64,000 nucleotides of DNA from Mesorhizobium_K marinum (lineage in GTDB: Bacteria > Pseudomonadota > Alphaproteobacteria > Rhizobiales > Rhizobiaceae), in assembly GCF_040813715.1 (NCBI RefSeq), contig NZ_JBFOCH010000002.1; one strand, 5' to 3'. The notes beneath the pieces are model-generated. The model did not search any database, was not told the origin of the DNA, and saw only the letters and a program-made list of their open reading frames with translations. This document shows positions 52,258 through 63,875 of this stretch, in pieces. Within the stretch, counting starts at the first letter, position 1. Every line of letters starts with the position of its first letter. The position numbers were made by a program, and so were the translations under genes.

Positions 52258-54378
52258 ATGATATCGGTCATTATTCCAGCAAGGAACGCTGCCGGGACGA
52301 TCGGCGCCACCTTGTCCAGCCTGAGTCCCGATCGCGCCTTGATCGGCGAGATCCTGCTGATCGACGACGGTTCCGAGGATGGCACCGGTGCCGCGGCGGA
52401 GGCGGTCGCGCGCGAACTCGCGCTGCCGCTTTCGGTCGCGCGCGTCAGCGCCGGAAGCGCAGGCGCGGCCCGCAACTTCGGCCTCGACAAAGCATCGGGC
52501 GAATGGATCTTCTTCCTCGATGCCGACGACGTAGTCATGCCTGGCGCAGTGGCGGCGCTGCTTAACACCCTGCGTGCGAACCCGGGAGCCGGCCTTGCGG
52601 TCGGCGCGTCGATCCATCGGGCGAGCGGAGGCGACAAGCTCAAACTGCCGGGCCGCTATGTGGCGGACCGGGCAGCGAACGTCCGCCGCTACCTCGCCAA
52701 CGATCTGCGCTCGATCACCGTGGGGAGTGCCCTCGTTACGGCGACGGCGACTGCGGGGGTACGCTTTCCGGAGAGTATCGGCCTCGACGAGGACACGCTG
52801 TATTGGGCAAAGGTGCTCTCGCGCACTGGCGTTGCCAGCATCGAGATGCCAGTCCTCGTCTACAACATCGATGAAACGCGAATGGCGGAGCGGTTCGTTT
52901 CTGAACCGCGCCGGGTCTTCCTCGACGTTTCACTTGAACTCAACCGGCTGGCGGAATTCGGGATTGGCAAGGAGGCGTTGCAACACCGGAAGGCCTTCGT
53001 CGCGCAGCGGATTGCGCGTCATCTGCTTCGCCGGAAACGCTATCGCGAGGCCGCCGCAATGATGCGTGCGGTGCGCGCGCATCCCAAACTCGGGTCCAGT
53101 CTGAAGTCGCTGCAGTATCGGCTGCGCAGTTGGGCCGGAAGAATCAATGCTGTGGGCGTTCGACCACGGCCTCGCAGGGGAGAAGCAGCGCCGGCCCTGG
53201 AAAGGATCCTGATCCTGACGGCCGATCCGGCCTTTCCGCCGGTTTCCGGCGGCGACCTCCGCAACCATCAGAACGCCACCGCCGCGGCTCGTTTCGGCGA
53301 GGTTGTCGTCGTGTCGGTTGCGCCCCTTGAGGCCGAGGCCTTGAATACGAATGGGTTTCGGATTGAGGCGCTATCGACGAAGAACGAACCACGCAGCCCG
53401 TCGCTCGGTGGCCGTCGAACCAGCATCGAGGTCAGGATCCCGCAGGTCGCGCTGGCTAGGCTGCGCGCCCTTGTCGATGACTTTCGTCCTGACACCATCA
53501 TCGTCGAAGGCATTCCGCTCTTTGCGTTGCTGAAGCCGTTGCGGACTTTGGTGCCACGGCTGATCGTGGATATGCACAATGTCGAGTCCGAACTTGTGGG
53601 GCGCATCGGCGCGCGACCGTCTTTCGTCGCTCGGTTGCTTCCCGAGCGCTGGAGCGATCAGGGCCGCATACGCCGCCGAGAGCGGCTGGCGATTGCGATG
53701 GCTGATCGCGTCTGGGTCTGCTCTGAAGCCGATCGCAACCTGCTGGCCGAGCTTTTCGGGGGTAGGACGCCGGTCGATGTTGTTCCGAACGGTATCCCGC
53801 GTCCCGAACGGATCCCTGCCATCCTGCCGGCGCCGGCGGACAACAGTGCTGGTTGGCCCGTGCTGCTGTTCATCGGGCATCTTGGCTACCAGCCAAACGT
53901 CGTGGCGGCCGAAAGGCTCGCTGCGTCGATCCTGCCTAGCGTGAGACGCGCTTTTCCGTCCGCGCGTCTCATCCTGGCCGGCCGCAGTCCGCATCCTCGA
54001 GTAGCGGGGCTTGTCGCGCTGCCGGGCGTCGAACTGGTGGAAAACCCGCATGACCTCTCGACGCTCTACGAGCAAAGCCACGTGGCCGTTGTTCCGCTGT
54101 CGTCCGGAGGGGGCACGAGGATCAAGATCCTGGAGGCAGCTGCTGCGGGGCTGCCTGTCGTCGCCACGCCAGTCGGCGCGGAAGGTCTGGCATTTGAGCA
54201 TGGCGACGACATTCTGATTGCTGATTCGGACGAAGAGTTGGCGGCGTGCATCGTCGAGCTCTGCTCTGACCCGGGGCGCTTCGAGCGCCAGCGGCAGCGT
54301 GCTTTCGAACAGGCCCGGCGCTTGTACGGATCGACGGCAATCGAGGCAGCGGTTGCAAAGGGACTGGTCTCGTCCTGA
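52258..54378 (+). CDS. Two-domain glycosyltransferase, GT2 fused to GT4
   Basis: A 706-residue protein with two glycosyltransferase domains. The N-terminal GT-A domain of family 2 (1-230) has MISVIIPARNAAGTIGATL, LLIDDGSEDGT and the metal site FFLDADDVVMPG. A basic linker (about 230-310) leads to a GT-B domain of family 4 (about 315-700): LILTADPAFPPVSGGDLRNHQN, VWVCSEADRNLL, DVVPNGIP, VLLFIGHLGYQPNVVAAERL and the nucleotide-sugar site GGGTRIKILEAAAAGLPVVAT. There are no membrane helices. It starts after a long unusual gap from zapA and is followed by another double glycosyltransferase. It may add two sugars in sequence to a surface glycan; the substrate is unknown. Confidence 0.88.
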   Translation: MISVIIPARNAAGTIGATLSSLSPDRALIGEILLIDDGSEDGTGAAAEAVARELALPLSVARVSAGSAGAARNFGLDKASGEWIFFLDADDVVMPGAVAALLNTLRANPGAGLAVGASIHRASGGDKLKLPGRYVADRAANVRRYLANDLRSITVGSALVTATATAGVRFPESIGLDEDTLYWAKVLSRTGVASIEMPVLVYNIDETRMAERFVSEPRRVFLDVSLELNRLAEFGIGKEALQHRKAFVAQRIARHLLRRKRYREAAAMMRAVRAHPKLGSSLKSLQYRLRSWAGRINAVGVRPRPRRGEAAPALERILILTADPAFPPVSGGDLRNHQNATAAARFGEVVVVSVAPLEAEALNTNGFRIEALSTKNEPRSPSLGGRRTSIEVRIPQVALARLRALVDDFRPDTIIVEGIPLFALLKPLRTLVPRLIVDMHNVESELVGRIGARPSFVARLLPERWSDQGRIRRRERLAIAMADRVWVCSEADRNLLAELFGGRTPVDVVPNGIPRPERIPAILPAPADNSAGWPVLLFIGHLGYQPNVVAAERLAASILPSVRRAFPSARLILAGRSPHPRVAGLVALPGVELVENPHDLSTLYEQSHVAVVPLSSGGGTRIKILEAAAAGLPVVATPVGAEGLAFEHGDDILIADSDEELAACIVELCSDPGRFERQRQRAFEQARRLYGSTAIEAAVAKGLVSS

Positions 54379-54437
54379 GGCACTGACTAGACTGACCGCG
54401 CTCACAGTGCACCTCTTCACCGACTCAAGGCGTTCGC

Positions 54438-56012
54438 TTGATTCCCCCGATTCTCCACCAGACCTGGAAGACCGACGACATACCCGACCGTTTCCGCGGA
54501 TGGGTCGAAAGCTGGGAGCGGTACAATCCGGGTTGGACGCGGATGTTCTGGAACGACCGGGCCTTGCTCGATTTCGTCGCCGAGCACTACCCCGACTTCC
54601 TGGAAACCTTCTGCAGCTACAAGTTAGGCATCCTGCGCGCCGATGCCGGCCGCTATATGCTGCTTCATCACTTCGGCGGTATCTACGCGGACCTTGACTG
54701 CGAATGCGTGGCGCCCTTCGACGCGATCATGGACGAAGACCGTGTCGTGCTTTGCAAGGAGCCGGCGCTGCATACGCAGGAACAGACCTTTCGCGGCCTC
54801 CCTCATCTCCTGTTCAACGGTACGATGGCGAGCCCGCCGGGGCATCCGTTCTGGATGCATCTCCTCTCGTACCTGCCTGGACTGGCGGATTCGATAGACG
54901 TGCTGGACGCGACCGGACCGTGCGTTCTGACATCGGCGCAATTGAGCTTCCCCGACCAGGCCAGCATCGCGATCCATCCCTCGACCCTGTTCGCGCCGCT
55001 CGACAGGGACGGGGTGAGGGACCAATCGGGGGAAGCCGAGCGGGTCGGAACACTTTCCGTGCATCACTGGGCCGGAACCTGGGTCGATGGATATGTCGCC
55101 GCGAAGTGGAAGGGAGTGCTCAAGAAGCAATTCTACCGCACGCGCTATCTTCTGACCCGGGGCGAGCAGGCGAATGCCGACGAACTGAGAAGTCGTGTCG
55201 ATGCCAGCGTCATCAGCAAACCCGTGACGACCGGATCGAACGTCGCCCTGCTCGTGCCACTTCGCGACGCGGCCCAGCATGTCCGGCCGTTTCTCACGGC
55301 GATCCAGGCGCTCGACTATCCGGCCGAGCGCATCAAGCTCGTCTTCTGCGAAGGCGACAGTACGGACGGGACCTGGGAGGTTCTGTGCGAGGCAGTCGAA
55401 CCGCTACGCCGATCGTTCCGGGATGTCGTGCTTCTTCAGGACACGGTCGGCATCGCCTATGATCGGGAAAAACGGTACAAGCCGAGGTTGCAGCGAAAGC
55501 GGCGTTCCGCGATCGCCAAAGTGCGCAACCATCTTGCACGGCACGGCCTGGACGAGAGCGACGACTGGGCCCTCTGGATCGACGTCGATGTCTGGAAATT
55601 CCCGAGCGACATCGTCTCCACCTTGATCGCGCAGGGCCGCAAGATCGTCGCTCCCAATTGCGTGAAGGTGGCGGCAGGCCCAAGCTTCGACAGAAACAGC
55701 TTCGTGGCGACCAGGTTCGACCGCGACTACCGCTACTACAGATCGGTTGCCGGCGGCGTTTATCAGCCGTCGGAGGGCTTCTTCGGGCGCAGGCATCTGT
55801 CGGATCTTCGCCACCTTGATCGGGTGGACCTGCACGGCGTCGGAGGAACCATGCTCCTCGTCGATGCGGCCCTGCATCGCGGTGGCCTGCTGTTTCCGGA
55901 AAAGCCCTACAAGGACCTGCTTGAGACCGAGGCATTCGGCGTGCTGGCGCGCGACCTCGGCGTCACGCCGCTCGGGCTGCCCCGCGTCGAGATATTTCAC
56001 GTGCCCTGGTGA
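54438..56012 (+). CDS. Two-domain glycosyltransferase, OCH1-like (GT32) fused to Anp1-like (GT62)
   Basis: A 524-residue protein. The N-terminal half (1-255) is a DXD sugar-binding glycosyltransferase: MIPPILHQTWKTDDIPDRF, ADAGRYMLLHHFGGIYADLDCE and the acceptor-side VHHWAGTW. The C-terminal half (about 265-524) resembles the Anp1/Mnn9 mannan polymerase domain: NVALLVPLRDAAQHVRPFL, FCEGDSTDGTWEVL, WALWIDVDVWKFPSDIVSTLIAQGRKIVAPNC and GVGGTMLLVDAALHRGGL. The start is a TTG at 54438 behind AAGGCG; no ATG or GTG lies between the upstream stop and the conserved start. Both family names are by motif recognition. A terminator follows. Confidence 0.82.
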   Translation: MIPPILHQTWKTDDIPDRFRGWVESWERYNPGWTRMFWNDRALLDFVAEHYPDFLETFCSYKLGILRADAGRYMLLHHFGGIYADLDCECVAPFDAIMDEDRVVLCKEPALHTQEQTFRGLPHLLFNGTMASPPGHPFWMHLLSYLPGLADSIDVLDATGPCVLTSAQLSFPDQASIAIHPSTLFAPLDRDGVRDQSGEAERVGTLSVHHWAGTWVDGYVAAKWKGVLKKQFYRTRYLLTRGEQANADELRSRVDASVISKPVTTGSNVALLVPLRDAAQHVRPFLTAIQALDYPAERIKLVFCEGDSTDGTWEVLCEAVEPLRRSFRDVVLLQDTVGIAYDREKRYKPRLQRKRRSAIAKVRNHLARHGLDESDDWALWIDVDVWKFPSDIVSTLIAQGRKIVAPNCVKVAAGPSFDRNSFVATRFDRDYRYYRSVAGGVYQPSEGFFGRRHLSDLRHLDRVDLHGVGGTMLLVDAALHRGGLLFPEKPYKDLLETEAFGVLARDLGVTPLGLPRVEIFHVPW

Positions 56013-56033
56013 TGGGCAGGCGACCTCAACGAA

Positions 56034-56063
56034 AAAGCCGCGCCGGTTTCCCGGCACGGCTTT
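56034..56063. terminator. Bidirectional terminator between the glycosyltransferase and rpoH
   Basis: A 13-bp stem with one mismatch (AAAGCCGCGCCGG with TTTC loop). It has T-runs on both strands, placed between convergent genes. Confidence 0.8.
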
Positions 56064-56089
56064 GCTTTTGAGTATTCGTTTGCGGCTCG

Positions 56090-57001
56090 CTACGCCGCCG
56101 GCTGCGCGTCGATCGTCCGAAGCGACTGGGCCTGGCGCTTGGCGGCCGCCTTGACGGCATCCTGCACCTTCTCGAAGGCGCGCACCTCGATCTGGCGCAC
56201 GCGCTCGCGGCTGATGTCGAACTCGGTCGACAGTTCTTCCAGCGTCATCGGGTCCTCGGCGAGGCGGCGCGCCTCGAAGATGCGCCGTTCGCGCTCGTTG
56301 AGCACCGACATCGCCTCCGACAGCATGGCGCGGCGATTCTCCAGTTCGTCCTGCTCGACAAGGATCTCCTCGGCATTGTCGTGGTCGTCGACGAGCCAGT
56401 CCTGCCACTCGCCGGATTCGCCTTCTGTCGCGCGAATGGGCGCGTTGAGCGAGGCGTCGCCGGACAGGCGCCGGTTCATCGACACGACTTCCGCTTCCGA
56501 GACGTTGAGCCGGGTGGCGATCTCGGCGATCTGGTCGGGCCGGAGGTCGCCGTCGTCGAGCGCCTGGATCTTGCCCTTCACCTTGCGCAGGTTGAAGAAC
56601 AGCCGCTTCTGGTTGGCGGTGGTGCCCATCTTAACCAGGCTCCACGAACGCAGGATGTATTCCTGGATCGAGGCCTTGATCCACCACATGGCATAGGTGG
56701 CCAGCCGGAAGCCGCGCTCCGGTTCGAACTTCTTGACGGCCTGCATGAGACCGACGTTGCCTTCCGAGATCACCTCGCCGATCGGCAGGCCGTAGCCGCG
56801 ATAGCCCATGGCGATCTTGGCCACCAGGCGAAGATGGCTGGTGACGAGCTTATGGGCGGCGCCGGTGTCCTCGTGCTCCTGATACCGCTTGGCGAGCATG
56901 TACTCTTCCTGCGGCTGGAGCATAGGAAAGCGACGGATTTCCTCGAGATAGCGGCTGAGGCCGCCTTCCCCGGAAACGATGCTGGGCAGTGACTGGGCCA
57001 T
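56090..57001 (-). CDS. rpoH: RNA polymerase sigma-32 factor RpoH
   Basis: A 303-residue heat-shock sigma factor. Region 1.2-2 begins LSRYLEEIRRFPMLQPQEEYMLAKRYQEHED and continues HLRLVAKIAMGYRGYGLPIGEVISEGNVGLMQAVKKFEPERGFRLATYAMWWIKASIQEYIL. The RpoH box is NQKRLFFNLRKVK. Region 4.2 is TLEELSTEFDISRERVRQIEVRAFEKVQ. The ATG at 57001 starts MAQSLPSIVSG, the usual N-terminus. Rhizobiales often carry more than one rpoH; which copy this is cannot be told. It follows rluD on the same strand after about 200 bp. Confidence 0.95.
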   Translation of the reverse strand: MAQSLPSIVSGEGGLSRYLEEIRRFPMLQPQEEYMLAKRYQEHEDTGAAHKLVTSHLRLVAKIAMGYRGYGLPIGEVISEGNVGLMQAVKKFEPERGFRLATYAMWWIKASIQEYILRSWSLVKMGTTANQKRLFFNLRKVKGKIQALDDGDLRPDQIAEIATRLNVSEAEVVSMNRRLSGDASLNAPIRATEGESGEWQDWLVDDHDNAEEILVEQDELENRRAMLSEAMSVLNERERRIFEARRLAEDPMTLEELSTEFDISRERVRQIEVRAFEKVQDAVKAAAKRQAQSLRTIDAQPAA

Positions 57002-57202
57002 GATAGCGCCCTCCTCTCTCTTGGTTGCCCCCTGAACAAGGCGGGCATGCGGCCCGACCGCATTCGCGCGCATCGAGCCAACCGACATATATAGGAACAA
57101 AACCGGAAAATACAGGTTTTTGTTCAATCCTAAACAGATTGTAATGTTCCGGTTGGTGACGCCAGCGCCAAGTCTTGAACCTCGTTTCAGCGCCGCTGAA
57201 GC

Positions 57203-58234
57203 TCAAATTCCGCGGAAGCCGGCGACAAGCGCCTCCATGTCGGAGGGCAGAGGCGCCTCGAAGCGTATCATGGCACCGGACACCGGGTGCGCGAAGGCAA
57301 GAAGTTTCGCGTGCAGGGCCTGGCGCGGAAAATCCTTCGCCATGGCGCGCAGGGGGTCGGGCAGGCGGTTGACCTTGGTGCGGAACGCCTGGCCGTAGTC
57401 CGGGTCGCCGACGACGGGATGGCCGATATGCGCCATATGCACCCGGATCTGGTGCGTCCGGCCGGTTTCCAGCCGGCATTCGACGAGCGCTGCGAGTGGC
57501 GCGTCCAAACGGCCGAAGCGTTCGAGCACCGCGTAGCGCGTGACCGCGTGGCGCGCGTCGGCGCGTCCGGCCGGCACCACCGCCCGGCGGATGCGGTCGG
57601 CGGCGCGCCCGAGTGGCGCATCCACGACGCCCTCGCTGCGAGCGGGCGCGCTCCATACCAGGGCGACATAGGCCCGCTCCAGATCTCCCGTCAGGCCGTG
57701 ATCGGCGAATGCTTCCGAAAGGCTGCGGTGGGCGCGGTCGGTCTTGGCGACCACCATCACCCCCGAAGTGTCCTTGTCGAGCCGATGGACGATGCCCGGC
57801 CGCTTGACGCCTCCGATGCCCGACAGGCTGTCGCCGCAATGGTGGATCAGCGCGTTGACGAGCGTGCCGGTCGGATTTCCGGCGCCGGGGTGCACGACCA
57901 GTCCCGGCGGCTTGTTGACGACGATGAGTTCGTCGTCCTCGTAGAGAATATCGAGCGGGATGTCTTCGCCCGCCGGCTGTGCCGGCTCAGGCTCGGGCAA
58001 CCGGACCGAGATTGTGTCGCCGGCCTTCAGCCGGCGCCCGGGATCGCCGACCGGTCCGCCATTCAGTTCGACCGCACCCTGGCGCACCAGCGCCTGCACG
58101 CGGCTGCGGGAAAGGTCGGGCGCGAGCTTACCGGCCAGCCATTGATCCAGCCGTGCGCCGGCTGCCTCCGCCTCCGCGGTGAGGAATTGCGCCCCTATCA
58201 ATTCGGCAAGCTCTTCGCTATCAGGTTCGCGCAT
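57203..58234 (-). CDS. rluD: RluD-type 23S rRNA pseudouridine synthase
   Basis: A 343-residue RluA-family enzyme. It has an N-terminal S4 RNA-binding domain (ARLDQWLAGKLAPDLSRSRVQALVRQGAVELNG, about 26-58). The catalytic domain has IVNKPPGLVVHPGAGNPTGTLVNAL, the aspartate in GIVHRLDKDTSGVMVVAKT, and RLETGRTHQIRVHMAHIGHPVVGDPDYG. S4 plus this motif set points to RluD, which modifies helix 69. The ATG at 58234 (MREPDSEEL) is chosen. It lies upstream of rpoH, a common alphaproteobacterial arrangement, and is divergent from a small membrane gene with only 20 bp between. Confidence 0.92.
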   Translation of the reverse strand: MREPDSEELAELIGAQFLTAEAEAAGARLDQWLAGKLAPDLSRSRVQALVRQGAVELNGGPVGDPGRRLKAGDTISVRLPEPEPAQPAGEDIPLDILYEDDELIVVNKPPGLVVHPGAGNPTGTLVNALIHHCGDSLSGIGGVKRPGIVHRLDKDTSGVMVVAKTDRAHRSLSEAFADHGLTGDLERAYVALVWSAPARSEGVVDAPLGRAADRIRRAVVPAGRADARHAVTRYAVLERFGRLDAPLAALVECRLETGRTHQIRVHMAHIGHPVVGDPDYGQAFRTKVNRLPDPLRAMAKDFPRQALHAKLLAFAHPVSGAMIRFEAPLPSDMEALVAGFRGI

Positions 58235-58254
58235 CGGGCATCCGGATTTTGAAC

Positions 58255-58638
58255 ATGGCGCGGCCGGCATTCGAAGAAGACGAGGAAAAACCGCTGGATC
58301 CGGCGGTGGAGAAGGTGCGCAGGAAGCTGGTTCGCTTCGTCGCCATCAATCTCGGCCTGCTGTTCCTCGCCCTTATGGCCGTGGTCGCCGCGCTTGTCTA
58401 CAAGTCGCTCGGCCCGGCGCAGCCGGAAAAGGCCGCTGAGGAAACCCAACTCCAGCCCACCGGGGAGGTGGCACAGGGCCGCATTCCGGTGCCATCCGGC
58501 GCGCGGATCGTCTCGCAGTCGCTGTCGGGCAACCGCATCTCGATGGACCTCGAACTGCCCGACGGCAGTCGCGCCATCCAAATCTACGACGTTCAATCGA
58601 TGCGCGCGATCGCCCGTTTCGCCGTGGTCGAGGAATGA
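58255..58638 (+). CDS. Single-span membrane protein of unknown function, 127 residues
   Basis: Residues 1-30 are charged and cytoplasmic (MARPAFEEDEEKPLDPAVEKVRRKLVRF). One helix (about 31-51: VAINLGLLFLALMAVVAALVY) crosses the membrane, and a 75-residue domain lies outside, containing SGARIVSQSLSGNRISMDLELPDGSRAIQIYDVQSM. That segment reads like a small beta domain. Rhizobiales carry many homologues without assigned function. The stop overlaps the next ATG (ATGA). The start pairs tightly with the divergent rluD start (20 bp). Confidence 0.75.
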   Translation: MARPAFEEDEEKPLDPAVEKVRRKLVRFVAINLGLLFLALMAVVAALVYKSLGPAQPEKAAEETQLQPTGEVAQGRIPVPSGARIVSQSLSGNRISMDLELPDGSRAIQIYDVQSMRAIARFAVVEE

Positions 58639-59218
58639 GCGGACGACGCCTCGCCACCGTCGCGGTGGTTGTTCGCGACTACGACGAGGCGATCGCCTGG
58701 TATGTGCAGAAGCTCGGTTTCGCGCTCGCCGAGGATGTCGATCTCGGCGCGGGCAAGCGCTGGGTGGCGCTGTCGGCCGGACCGGATGGTGCGCGGCTGT
58801 TGCTTGCCCTGGCCGATGGCGCGGAACAGGCGGCGCGCATCGGCGACCAGACGGGCGGGCGCGTGTTCCTGTTCCTCGAGACCGACGATTTCGCGCGCGA
58901 TCACGCCGCAATGCTGGCGAAGGGGGTCTCGTTNNNNNNNNNNNNNNNNNNNNNNNNNNNNNNNNNNNNNNNNNNNNNNNNNNNNNNNNNNNNNNNNNNN
59001 NNNNNNNNGGCGCGGAACAGGCGGCGCGCATCGGCGACCAGACGGGCGGGCGCGTGTTCCTGTTCCTCGAGACCGACGATTTCGCGCGCGATCACGCCGC
59101 AATGCTGGCGAAGGGGGTCTCGTTCCGCGAGGAGCCGCGCCGCGAGAGCTACGGCACCGTCGCAGTCTTCGCCGACCTCTACGGCAATCTCTGGGACCTC
59201 ATCGAACCCAACGTCTGA
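58635..59218 (+). CDS. VOC (glyoxalase-type) family protein, split by a 75-n assembly gap
   Basis: A metal-dependent VOC-fold protein. It starts MSGRRLATVAVVVRDYDEAIAWYVQKLGFALAEDVDLGAGKRWVALS and ends EEPRRESYGTVAVFADLYGNLWDLIEPNV. The conserved terminal glutamate (DLIEP) is present; the substrate is unknown. Its middle is interrupted by n from 58934 to 59008, flanked by copies 58818-58933 and 59009-59124. Without the duplicate the protein is about 131 residues, normal for the family. It is coupled to the membrane-protein gene upstream. Confidence 0.88.
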
Positions 59219-59296
59219 GCCCTCCGTCGCGTCCGCGACAGTCGTGCAAGAGGCATGTTGCATTTTCCCGGCGACCATCCTATATCGCCGGTTCCC

Positions 59297-59342
59297 GCGC
59301 CCATCGTCTAGCGGTCAGGACGGCGCCCTCTCACGGCGCAAA
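59297..59342 (+). other. Truncated duplicate of tRNA-Glu
   Basis: The first 46 bases of the tRNA-Glu gene, ended by the n at 59343. It matches the complete gene 156 bp downstream and should not be counted as a second tRNA. Confidence 0.9.
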
Positions 59343-59452
59343 NTCTCTGGGACCTCATCGAACCCATCGTCTGAGCCCTCCGTCGCGTCCGCGACTGTCG
59401 TGCAAGAGGCATGTTGCATTTTCCCGGCGACCATCCTATATCGCCGGTTCCC

Positions 59453-59527
59453 GCGCCCATCGTCTAGCGGTCAGGACGGCGCCCTCTCACGGCGCAAACC
59501 GGGGTTCGATTCCCCGTGGGCGTACCA
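59453..59527 (+). tRNA. tRNA-Glu (anticodon CTC)
   Basis: A complete 75-base cloverleaf with encoded CCA. Acceptor stem GCGCCCA pairs with TGGGCGT (one G-U), anticodon stem GCGCC/GGCGC has loop CTCTCAC, and the T stem is CGGGG/CCCCG with TTCGATT. The CTC anticodon reads GAG. It lies between the VOC gene and a histidine kinase gene. Confidence 0.95.
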
Positions 59528-59724
59528 ATCCTTCTTCTCCCAATTGCTGCTGCTTCCAACCGGGACCATGTTCGCCGGTTTCCGGCTGCCGCGCGGCAGG
59601 ATCAGCGTCGAAGCCGCTATCAATTCGCGACCGTTCCGGCAGCTGAAATCATGGTTAGTCAATCCTTAATGCTTGTCGAGCACAGTTTCGCCGAGGAAGC
59701 CGGGGCAGACCGTCGCGGTTCGGG

Positions 59725-63423
<3,699 letters not shown>

Positions 63424-63782
63424 CGAATGCGATATGGTGCGATCACACCATATCGCTCGCGATCCCAGGCGTTAACCATAGGGGCACATTTCGTGCCAGT
63501 TCCACGGACGGGACGAACGGCCGCCGAACATAAGACGATGTCGAATCCCCAACGGGACATCGTTTCGGCGAGGCCCGACCGGGCCACATCCCCCGGTTGG
63601 AGGCGCCGTTCCCCGTCCGATTTTTTCCGCACCCATGCAGACAGAAGCGACTTGGGGCCGGGCGTTTTGCGCGGCAGTCGCCAAACGGCTGTTTCCATTG
63701 ACCTATGGCCCGAGCCGCTCGAACACGAAACCGTCCCGCGCAAAAGCTTAGCCGGCGGCGGCGTTACGGGACCGACATCAAA
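63424..63782. other. Gene-free region between the hybrid kinase and pstS
   Basis: About 360 bp after the kinase stop with no convincing gene. A short inverted stretch (GGTGCGATCACACC, 63434-63447) just after the stop might help end transcription but has no T-run. The PhoB box starts at 63783. Confidence 0.5.
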
Positions 63783-63800
63783 CTGTCATGCAACTGTAAT
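63783..63800 (+). promoter_or_regulatory. PhoB box upstream of pstS
   Basis: CTGTCATGCAACTGTAAT: two direct 7-bp repeats (CTGTCAT, CTGTAAT) separated by 4 bp, nearly identical to the PhoB consensus. It lies 76 bp before the pstS ATG, so induction by phosphate starvation is expected. Confidence 0.85.
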
Positions 63801-63875
63801 AGTCGGAAGCTAATTGCTCACCGGGCGCTGACGGATCGCGCCCCTCGAACAGGTTTCCGAACAGGAGCAGGCTAG

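Noticed and set aside
59297..59342. Tandem tRNA-Glu genes
   Set aside because: The first copy stops at an n after 46 bases, and 155 bp including flanks repeat. Only one tRNA is supported.
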